Shown here: positions 1 through 5,903 of the stretch, piece by piece
Numbering within the stretch: position 1 is the stretch's first letter
How the letters are laid out: each line of letters opens with the position of its first letter
Source: Acinetobacter sp. CFCC 10889
GTDB taxonomy: Bacteria; Pseudomonadota; Gammaproteobacteria; Pseudomonadales; Moraxellaceae
Reading direction: 5' to 3'
Assembly (NCBI RefSeq): GCF_003268395.1
Contig: NZ_LQXQ01000012.1
Span: 30,577 to 94,576 of the forward strand
Length of the DNA: 64,000 nucleotides
The notes under the pieces: model-generated
Databases searched by the model: none
Told to the model about the DNA's origin: nothing
The model's input: only the letters and a program-made list of their open reading frames with translations
Translations under genes and position numbers: made by a program

Positions 1-44
1 GAACTCTAGGAGCGCATCGGGACTTAAATGTGGATAATATGGAT

Positions 45-494
45 TTAGAACATAGATTCACAGGTAGAAATTTCTTTCGCTACTGCTCGAATACTTTGCG
101 GTGTTGGGGTAAAAGTGGTGACCTTCTTATTATTCAGGAACACATCGATTTTCTTCGCTTTGGCAACCCCTTGTGAGAACTCATACCACGCATTTGCACC
201 ATTACGCCATTTTGTAGTTTCAGGAGCAGCAACATTTTTCTTGCCATCCAGAACAAACGTCAGTGGATATTTAGAGTTGGTATTCTGATAACTACTTTTT
301 GGGGTTTCTAACCGTGCAGAATGATCATAGTCATCCCCAGCCCCTACATTACAGGTTACCCACAATGTATTGCCTTTGGTATCACGAATAGAATATTCTG
401 CGAAACCTTGTCCCCAGCCAGATACCCAAACATTGGGAGCTGCATGAGCAAAACCACTCATTACAAGTAATGGAATACATAAAAACTTCTTCAT
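45..494 (-). CDS. Small secreted protein of unknown function
   Basis: A 149-residue protein that I do not recognise. The N-terminus (MKKFLCIPLLVMSGFAHA, then AP) is a clear Sec signal peptide with an AHA cleavage site, so the mature protein of about 130 residues is probably periplasmic or secreted. It has two Cys in the mature part, one in TCNVG and one near the C-terminus (STCESMF), which could form a disulfide. An upstream in-frame ATG at 518 would place eight residues before the signal peptide and directly follows the stop of the neighbouring gene. I prefer the ATG at 494, which has a GAGA about 8 nt upstream. It lies 24 nt downstream of another small secreted-protein gene on the same strand, so the two are probably co-transcribed. 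No function is inferred. Confidence 0.6.
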   Translation of the reverse strand: MKKFLCIPLLVMSGFAHAAPNVWVSGWGQGFAEYSIRDTKGNTLWVTCNVGAGDDYDHSARLETPKSSYQNTNSKYPLTFVLDGKKNVAAPETTKWRNGANAWYEFSQGVAKAKKIDVFLNNKKVTTFTPTPQSIRAVAKEISTCESMF

Positions 495-518
495 CAAATT
501 TATCTCACTCAAATTCAT

Positions 519-821
519 TTATTTTCTAGGGCAAGGACGGATACTTTGCACATAAGCACCATCGCCAGTATCATTAAAGAAGCCATGTTTAGACTGAATC
601 TCTAGGCATTGACCTTTCTTGAAAGGTTGCATTTGCTTGAGTACTTTCTCTGGGAGTGCATACATATTCAGGATGACTTCACCTTTGGTTGTCTGAAAAA
701 TAATAGCTTCACCACCAAAGTCAACTTTGCTTTTCAAGGTGACTTTCTCAGTCTTTGCAATGGCGCTTGTACTGATGAGTAGACCCAATAAGCTAGAGGC
801 AAGAAGGGGTAAGATTTTCAT
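519..821 (-). CDS. Small secreted protein of unknown function
   Basis: A 100-residue protein, not recognised. Residues 1-20 (MKILPLLASSLLGLLISTSA) form a signal peptide with likely cleavage after AIA. The mature part is about 80 residues, rich in Lys, with Cys in GQCLEI and in the C-terminal PCPRK. An in-frame ATG at 875 would add 18 residues ahead of the signal sequence, so the ATG at 821 with upstream AGAGA is preferred. It is the first gene of a probable two-gene unit with the secreted protein at 45-494. The pair lies in the accessory stretch left of the type I restriction genes, and nothing in the sequence ties them to restriction. Confidence 0.6.
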   Translation of the reverse strand: MKILPLLASSLLGLLISTSAIAKTEKVTLKSKVDFGGEAIIFQTTKGEVILNMYALPEKVLKQMQPFKKGQCLEIQSKHGFFNDTGDGAYVQSIRPCPRK

Positions 822-1087
822 ATGTTTATCTCTTATGTTATGAATTTTAAGTTTGATAATGCAATATACAATCAAGTTTTAGTCTGGATTGGAGTCCTTA
901 TAGAACTCCGAGTTGATGAATAAAACTCATGAATGTCTAATTAAATTAAATAATGATTTTAGTTAAAGTAAATCATTGTTTTAATATAATATTTTACATA
1001 AATACAACTTGAATTCAAATACTATTTAATATGCCTGTGGAGAATAATCTAAAGATCTTTTATATATTCATCTTTGGATATTATGGT

Positions 1088-1627
1088 TTATCGAGCTTTA
1101 TTCATGTGATATTGCATACATTGATGCCACGGTGGGGTGTCATCCTGAAACTTAGTACACTTCCATGCAGCCTGTTCAATCGAACTGACCATACCGCCAT
1201 AAGCATCTATATCTGCAATAGAGACATCACCTTGTTGTTTGGGCTTAGGCTTAGAGGCTTGTTCAAGGGCATAACGACGTTCAGCTTCAGCTTTTTGCGC
1301 CTGAAGTTCCTGCTGTCTTTGTTGTTCAGCAAGCACTTGCTGTTGCTTCAAGATCAGATATTCTTCCTTTGTGGCAAAATCAGCAAAACCAATAATTTCT
1401 CCATTTGCGTTGTATTGTAATGCTCGCCATACGGTTTGCCCCTTTTCTGTAAATGGTGCGATACCATCAGGTGAATTCAAGATACGATTCGCCATGTTCT
1501 GTTGTTGCTGTGTCTGGTAAGACACGACTAACTCATTGGCGGAATGGGCAGCTTGTTGTACATCGGGATTTCCCGACAAAGTTGCTACTGCGGTGAGTGC
1601 AGAGCTGAGTAAATTAGAAAAACCCAT
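1088..1627 (-). CDS. Gln-rich coiled-coil hypothetical protein
   Basis: A 179-residue protein of unknown family. The start is taken at ATG 1627, which has AGGATAT just upstream; the longer frame to 1741 would run through the neighbouring divergent promoter region. Residues about 88-130 are rich in Gln, Glu, Ala and Lys (LKQQQVLAEQQRQQELQAQK), typical of a coiled coil, followed by a Lys/Pro linker. The C-terminal third has two Cys (WKCTKF and WHQCMQY). The N-terminus is mildly hydrophobic (FSNLLSSALTAVATL) but has no positive residues ahead of it, so it is not a convincing signal peptide. It is divergent from the Xre-type gene at 1732, sharing an intergenic region with repeated GGTACA half-sites, which suggests control by that regulator. 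Confidence 0.55.
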   Translation of the reverse strand: MGFSNLLSSALTAVATLSGNPDVQQAAHSANELVVSYQTQQQQNMANRILNSPDGIAPFTEKGQTVWRALQYNANGEIIGFADFATKEEYLILKQQQVLAEQQRQQELQAQKAEAERRYALEQASKPKPKQQGDVSIADIDAYGGMVSSIEQAAWKCTKFQDDTPPWHQCMQYHMNKAR

Positions 1628-1686
1628 GAAATATCCTATATAGACATCGTCATTTTTTTTGCAAGTAATCAATCTATTATGTGTGA

Positions 1687-1732
1687 TGTACCTTTTTTGG
1701 GTACATTTTGCATTGTATCGATAATAGGTACA
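1687..1732. promoter_or_regulatory. Candidate operator: TGTACC/GGTACA half-sites
   Basis: The 104-bp divergent region between the coiled-coil gene and the Xre gene contains TGTACC at 1687-1692 and GGTACA at 1700-1705, an inverted pair separated by 7 nt. A further GGTACA at 1727-1732 overlaps the first base of the Xre start codon. Inverted half-sites next to a small Xre gene are the usual arrangement for autoregulation, so this is a plausible operator. This is inference from the repeats only. Confidence 0.4.
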
Positions 1733-1983
1733 TGACAGCAAGTATCAATACCCAAGAAATGCAAGTTTTGACGCAATGGTTGAAACAAGAAAGGGAATCC
1801 CAACAACTCTCTATGCGTGCATTGGCTGAACGCATGGACAAACCTCACTCGTATATCCAAAAAGTAGAACAAGGTGAGCGTCGTTTAGATGTTGTGGAAT
1901 ATGTTTGGTACTGTCGTAGTTTGAAGATCGAACCTCAAATTGGGTTAGACCTCATTCAGCAAGTACTTATAGGAAAAGAATAA
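1732..1983 (+). CDS. Xre-family helix-turn-helix regulator
   Basis: An 83-residue DNA-binding protein of the Xre/Cro type. The helix-turn-helix is seen in SMRALAERMDKPHSYIQKVE, followed by the family-typical GERRLDVVEYVWYCRSL. The start is placed at ATG 1732; a TTG at 1708 would add eight residues but lies between the putative operator half-sites. It is convergent with a second Xre gene, with only 3 bp between the two stop codons, and the two proteins share the pattern QWL..(K/R)(Q/R)E...LS...LA. Its size resembles controller proteins of restriction systems, but the hsd genes lie 1 kb away, so control of the adjacent genes is equally likely. Confidence 0.75.
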   Translation: MTASINTQEMQVLTQWLKQERESQQLSMRALAERMDKPHSYIQKVEQGERRLDVVEYVWYCRSLKIEPQIGLDLIQQVLIGKE

Positions 1984-1986
1984 GCA

Positions 1987-2208
1987 TCACTCTTTGATGA
2001 AAGCTAAATCAATGATTTGAATTCCTTCATTTGGATTAATCTGCAAAGCTTGGCAATACTGTAGATATTCGATCAACTCTAGGACATACACGCCTTCCTC
2101 AATTCGTTTGACATATTCGACAGGCTTACCTAAACATAGTGCCAGTTCTTGCTGAGATAACCCATATTCTTGGCGTTTTGAAATCAGCCATTGCTGTAGT
2201 ACATCCAT
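1987..2208 (-). CDS. Xre-family helix-turn-helix regulator
   Basis: A 73-residue Xre-type protein. The helix-turn-helix runs through LSQQELALCLGKPVEYVKRI, followed by EEGVYVLELIEYLQYCQAL, which parallels the neighbouring convergent Xre protein. The ATG at 2208 has an excellent ribosome binding site, AGGAGG, whose sequence begins inside the TAG stop of the small ORF just upstream. The two are therefore almost certainly translated from one mRNA. The recognition helices of the two neighbouring regulators differ, so they probably bind different sites. Confidence 0.75.
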   Translation of the reverse strand: MDVLQQWLISKRQEYGLSQQELALCLGKPVEYVKRIEEGVYVLELIEYLQYCQALQINPNEGIQIIDLAFIKE

Positions 2209-2217
2209 GTCTACCTC

Positions 2218-2376
2218 CTAGAGTAAAGCTAAGGTAATAGCATGCAGCTTAGCGACAACAGGCGTATCTTGGTCATTGCACACACGAATCGCATGAGCAA
2301 TAGGTTTGCACTGAGGATGAGGAATTCGCTCAATTACATCAGAGAAAGTATCAAGTTCTGGGTAATATTTTTTCAT
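2218..2376 (-). CDS. 52-residue small protein, unknown
   Basis: A small ORF of 52 codons. It begins MKKYYPELDTFSDVIERIPH and ends KLHAITLALL, with Cys at residues 23 and 33. Evidence that it is real: a strong ribosome binding site (AAAGGAG) 6 nt before the ATG, and a TAG stop whose bases merge with the AGGAGG of the following Xre gene, giving translational coupling. It has no signal peptide or clear membrane segment. A small protein ahead of an Xre regulator recalls toxin-antitoxin or regulator-effector pairs, but nothing in the sequence proves such a role. Confidence 0.6.
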   Translation of the reverse strand: MKKYYPELDTFSDVIERIPHPQCKPIAHAIRVCNDQDTPVVAKLHAITLALL

Positions 2377-2447
2377 GGTCACTCCTTTATTGGTTAAAGA
2401 CCATGAAAATAATATATGTATGAATTTCAGATTATTACGTTATGCAG

Positions 2448-2795
2448 TTATTGCTTCTCAACATTTCCTAATTTGATTAATACTGCACATAAAAATCCAG
2501 ATTTATTTTTATCCCCTAAATTTTTTAATAAACTGGCTGTACTTGTTGCTTCTTGTTTAGGACACAGATTTTCTAGAGTAGTTCGTAAATTGAGATTTTT
2601 AGGTACTGAGCCTGGTACATTTTGTGTAGAAGGCTTACGCTGAGTTGCCTCTACATTTTCAAATTCCAAGTCATAATTATCGTCAATAAAAAATTTGAGT
2701 CGACCTGACTTCTCATTTACTTTATTGCAATCATGCCAAATATTTAACTCTTTCTCTTCGGGTAATTGGGTATGTAATACTCTATATATTGTCAT
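2448..2795 (-). CDS. Hypothetical protein
   Basis: A 115-residue protein with no recognised domain. It is polar, with an acidic N-terminal half (FIDDNYDLEFENVE) and a basic middle (KNLNLRTTLENLCPKQ). It has no signal peptide. The ATG at 2795 is preceded by AGAGAGGC, a good ribosome binding site. It is transcribed away from hsdM across a 205-bp divergent intergenic region and precedes the 52-residue gene on the same strand by about 70 bp. Codon use looks like its AT-rich neighbours. Confidence 0.5.
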   Translation of the reverse strand: MTIYRVLHTQLPEEKELNIWHDCNKVNEKSGRLKFFIDDNYDLEFENVEATQRKPSTQNVPGSVPKNLNLRTTLENLCPKQEATSTASLLKNLGDKNKSGFLCAVLIKLGNVEKQ

Positions 2796-3000
2796 GATAA
2801 GCCTCTCTTGATTTAAATAAGTCAGGTGAGGTCTTTCTTATATCTTTCAAGTGTAGCGTAGTAGTAGATCAATCGATATTCGTATAGTTATTACTATTTA
2901 CTACGACCTGTCTTGTCGCTAGGTCTAAGAAAGATATTTCAAATCAGCCATTTCACGGTAAACTACGACAAATTTTATGCTTTTTTAGGTTCGTATCTAC

Positions 3001-4575
3001 ATGACCCAAGTACAACTTCAACAACTACAAAAACACCTTTGGAATATCGCAAACGATCTACGTGGTAAAATGGGTGCAGATGAATTCCGTGACTACATTC
3101 TGGGTTTTATTTTCTACAAATACCTATCCGAAAAAGCGATTCGTTTTGCCAATGAATTACTGCAAGATGAAGGTCGGACAGAACAATATGCTCAACTCGA
3201 TGAAAGCAATGCTGATCATGCTGAACTGATCGAAGGGATCAAAGAAAACTCAGTAGAAGAAGTGGGCTATGCCTTAGCACCTAAACAGTTATTTCACACC
3301 ATTGCTGAACGTGGTCGCCAAGGTACATTTATACTTGATGAACTTTCCGAGACCTTACGAGAAATTGAGCGCAGCACTTTAGGTGCAGAATCAGAAGATG
3401 ACTTTGCCAACCTATTTGAAGACCTAGACTTGAACTCCACCAAGTTAGGCAATAATGCCAATGATCGTAATGAGTTGGTCAGCAAAGTACTCACACACTT
3501 GGATAACATCGATTTTGACCTCAGTAACTCAGAGTCGGACGTTTTGGGTGATGCGTATGAATATCTGATTGGTGAGTTTGCATCAGGTGCAGGCAAGAAA
3601 GCAGGTGAGTTTTATACGCCTCAAACGGTCTCTAGCCTACTTGCTAAGATTGTGACGCAAGGCAAAGAACGTTTACGTTCAGTCTATGACCCGACTTGTG
3701 GTTCAGGTTCGTTATTGCTTCGTGTGAAGCGTGAAGTACAAGATGTTGACATGATCTACGGTCAAGAGATGAACCGTACCACCTACAACTTAGCACGTAT
3801 GAACATGATCTTGCATGATGTACATTTTGCCAAGTTTGATATAAAGCAAGAAGATACGCTGACACGCCCTCAGCATCTCGAACAGCGTTTCGATGCCGTG
3901 GTTGCCAACCCTCCATTCTCTGCAAAGTGGTCAGCCGATCCAAGCTTTTTACAAGATGAGCGTTTTAGTCGTTTTGGTAAACTTGCACCGAGTTCTAAAG
4001 CGGATATGGCATTTGTTCAGCACATGCTGCATCAGTTGGATGATCACGGCACGATGGCGGTGGTTTTACCGCACGGCGTGTTATTCCGTGGTTCGAGTGA
4101 AGGTGTGATTCGTCAGCAGCTCATTGAAAAAATGAACGTGATCGATACGATTATCGGTCTACCTGCCAATATTTTCTACGGTACGTCTATTCCAACTTGT
4201 ATTTTAGTCCTCAAGAAAAATCGTCAGCATACAGGCGATATTTTGTTTATTGATGCAAGTAACGACTTCGAGAAGCAAAAGAACCAAAACAAGCTTTTAC
4301 CTGAGCATTTAGACACGATTATTGCTGCATATACAAAGCGTCAGGATATCGATAAATACGCCAAAGTAGCAAGCTTAGCTGAGGTTAAGGCGAATGATTA
4401 CAACCTGAATATTCCTCGTTATGTGGATACCTTTGAGGCTGAGGCAGAGATAGACTTAGATGATATTGCTAAGCAACTGCAAGCCCTAGAGGTAGACAGC
4501 CAAAAGACGGATCAAGTGATTGCTGACTTCTGTAAAGCGTTAGGTATTGATAGCCCTTTTACAGGAGCTAAATAA
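3001..4575 (+). CDS. hsdM: Type I restriction-modification methyltransferase subunit M
   Basis: A 524-residue adenine-N6 DNA methyltransferase subunit. With HsdS it methylates the host recognition sequence, and it is part of the HsdR2M2S1 restriction complex. The N-terminal HsdM helical domain (LWNIANDLRGKMGADEFRDY) is followed by the methyltransferase domain. Visible motifs are FYTPQ at 204-208, the AdoMet-binding DPTCGSGS at 230-237 and the catalytic NPPF at 303-306. All key residues are present and the length is normal for the family. The stop codon overlaps the hsdS start by one base (TAATG), so M and S are translationally coupled. No strong ribosome binding site precedes the ATG. Confidence 0.96.
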   Translation: MTQVQLQQLQKHLWNIANDLRGKMGADEFRDYILGFIFYKYLSEKAIRFANELLQDEGRTEQYAQLDESNADHAELIEGIKENSVEEVGYALAPKQLFHTIAERGRQGTFILDELSETLREIERSTLGAESEDDFANLFEDLDLNSTKLGNNANDRNELVSKVLTHLDNIDFDLSNSESDVLGDAYEYLIGEFASGAGKKAGEFYTPQTVSSLLAKIVTQGKERLRSVYDPTCGSGSLLLRVKREVQDVDMIYGQEMNRTTYNLARMNMILHDVHFAKFDIKQEDTLTRPQHLEQRFDAVVANPPFSAKWSADPSFLQDERFSRFGKLAPSSKADMAFVQHMLHQLDDHGTMAVVLPHGVLFRGSSEGVIRQQLIEKMNVIDTIIGLPANIFYGTSIPTCILVLKKNRQHTGDILFIDASNDFEKQKNQNKLLPEHLDTIIAAYTKRQDIDKYAKVASLAEVKANDYNLNIPRYVDTFEAEAEIDLDDIAKQLQALEVDSQKTDQVIADFCKALGIDSPFTGAK

Positions 4576-5780
4576 TGTCTGCGCCAAAGCTAAGGTTTAA
4601 AGAGTTTGATGGGGATTGGTCTCTAAAAAAGCTAGGTGATCTTTCATTTAAACCACAATATGGAATGAATTCTTCAGCGACGGAGTTTGATGGAGAAAAT
4701 AAATATTTAAGAATTACAGACATCAATGAGGATGACCATTCTTTTAATTTTTCAAAATTAACATCTCCCGATGATGATTTAGATGATAAATATTTATTAA
4801 AAAAGGGTGACTTACTATTTGCTCGAACAGGGGCTAGTGTTGGAAAAAGTTATTTATATAACTCAAAAGATGGGAAGGTTTATTTTGCAGGATTCTTAAT
4901 TAAGTTTTCACTTCAAAAAGATGTGAATCCATATTTTGTATTTAGCCAAACTTTGTCTAAAAAATTTCAAAATTGGGTGATTACTAACTCTATGCGTTCG
5001 GGACAACCTGGCATTAATGCAGAAGAATATTCATTATTACCTATTTCATTTACCTCGCTAGAAGAACAAACCAAAATCGCCTCCTTCCTTTCGCAAGTGG
5101 ATGAAAAAATCCAGCAACTCAATCAAAAACACGAGCTTTTGAATCAATATAAACAAGGTATGATGCAAAAGCTGTTTAGTCAGCAGATTCTTTTTAAAGC
5201 CGATGATGGGAGTGAGTTTGGGGAGTGGGAGGAAACGACTTTGGGAAAAGTTGCTGAAATTATTGGAGGTGGAACACCATCAACAGATAATGAGGATTAT
5301 TGGAATGGGAATATTGTTTGGTTGACTCCTTCAGAGATTAATAAAAAGTTTATTTCCGAAAGTAAGAGAACAATTTCTGAATTAGGTGTTCAGAAGTCAT
5401 CAGCTAAAAAACTACCAATAGGTACAATCTTATTTACTTCTAGGGCAACTATTGGGGAAGTTTCAATTGCCATGCAAGAAGTAACAACAAACCAAGGTTT
5501 TCAATCTTTCCTTACTAATTCAAATACATTTAATGAGTTTTTATATTATTGGATTATTCAAAATAAGAAAAAATTTATTGAGCGGGCAAGTGGTTCAACT
5601 TTCTTGGAAATTAGTAAAAGTAAAATTCAGCCAATGAAACTACTTTTACCTTGCCTAGAAGAACAAACCAAAATTGCTAATTTCTTATCTGCCATAGACC
5701 AAAAAATTGAAGTGGTGGCACAGCAAATTGAACAAACCAAACAGTGGAAAAAAGGCTTGTTACAGCAGATGTTTGTCTAA
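4575..5780 (+). CDS. hsdS: Type I restriction-modification specificity subunit S
   Basis: A 401-residue specificity subunit that selects the bipartite DNA target for both methylation and cleavage. It has the usual two-fold plan: target recognition domain 1 (about residues 10-160), a conserved helical spacer (EEQTKIASFLSQVDEKIQQL), target recognition domain 2 (about 215-360) and a second spacer (EEQTKIANFLSAIDQKIEVV). The two spacer helices are encoded by DNA with a 20-bp exact direct repeat at 5058-5077 and 5655-5674. AT content is higher within the recognition domains than in hsdM, as often seen in exchanged modules. The start overlaps the hsdM stop. Confidence 0.95.
   Translation: MSAPKLRFKEFDGDWSLKKLGDLSFKPQYGMNSSATEFDGENKYLRITDINEDDHSFNFSKLTSPDDDLDDKYLLKKGDLLFARTGASVGKSYLYNSKDGKVYFAGFLIKFSLQKDVNPYFVFSQTLSKKFQNWVITNSMRSGQPGINAEEYSLLPISFTSLEEQTKIASFLSQVDEKIQQLNQKHELLNQYKQGMMQKLFSQQILFKADDGSEFGEWEETTLGKVAEIIGGGTPSTDNEDYWNGNIVWLTPSEINKKFISESKRTISELGVQKSSAKKLPIGTILFTSRATIGEVSIAMQEVTTNQGFQSFLTNSNTFNEFLYYWIIQNKKKFIERASGSTFLEISKSKIQPMKLLLPCLEEQTKIANFLSAIDQKIEVVAQQIEQTKQWKKGLLQQMFV
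5058..5077 (+). repeat. 20-bp direct repeat, copy 1 (hsdS spacer)
   Basis: The sequence CTAGAAGAACAAACCAAAAT occurs here and again at 5655-5674, encoding the LEEQTKI of each conserved spacer helix in HsdS. Repeats of this kind can support recombination that swaps or deletes one recognition domain. Confidence 0.85.
5655..5674 (+). repeat. 20-bp direct repeat, copy 2 (hsdS spacer)
   Basis: Exact second copy of the repeat at 5058-5077, 597 bp downstream. The distance is a multiple of three, so recombination between the copies would delete one target recognition domain and keep the frame. Confidence 0.85.
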
Positions 5781-5796
5781 GACCATACAAAATGAT

Positions 5797-5857
5797 CCAT
5801 CTCATTGAAGTATTTTCGGCTAATGCATAAAATTATGCTATAACTTCAATAAGATGG
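5797..5857 (+). promoter_or_regulatory. Long inverted repeat between hsdS and hsdR
   Basis: CCATCTCATTGAAG at 5797-5810 is matched by CTTCAATAAGATGG at 5844-5857, a 14-bp stem with a single mismatch. The 33-nt loop itself holds a smaller dyad, GCATAA/TTATGC. A short pyrimidine run (GTTTTCTT) follows. The structure fills most of the 123-bp gap between hsdS and hsdR and could act as a partial terminator, a processing site or a protein-binding site that lowers or delays HsdR relative to HsdM and HsdS. The pairing is seen; the role is inferred. Confidence 0.5.
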
Positions 5858-5903
5858 GTTTTCTTAAGCCCTTATCATCCAAAAAATAAAGTCAGAGAAA
5901 GAG

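Noticed and set aside
1031..1420. A plus-strand open frame of 129 codons overlapping the coiled-coil gene.
   Set aside because: It lies antisense to a better-supported gene with its own ribosome binding site, and its amino-acid composition (Phe, Leu, Ser rich) is that of a shadow frame.
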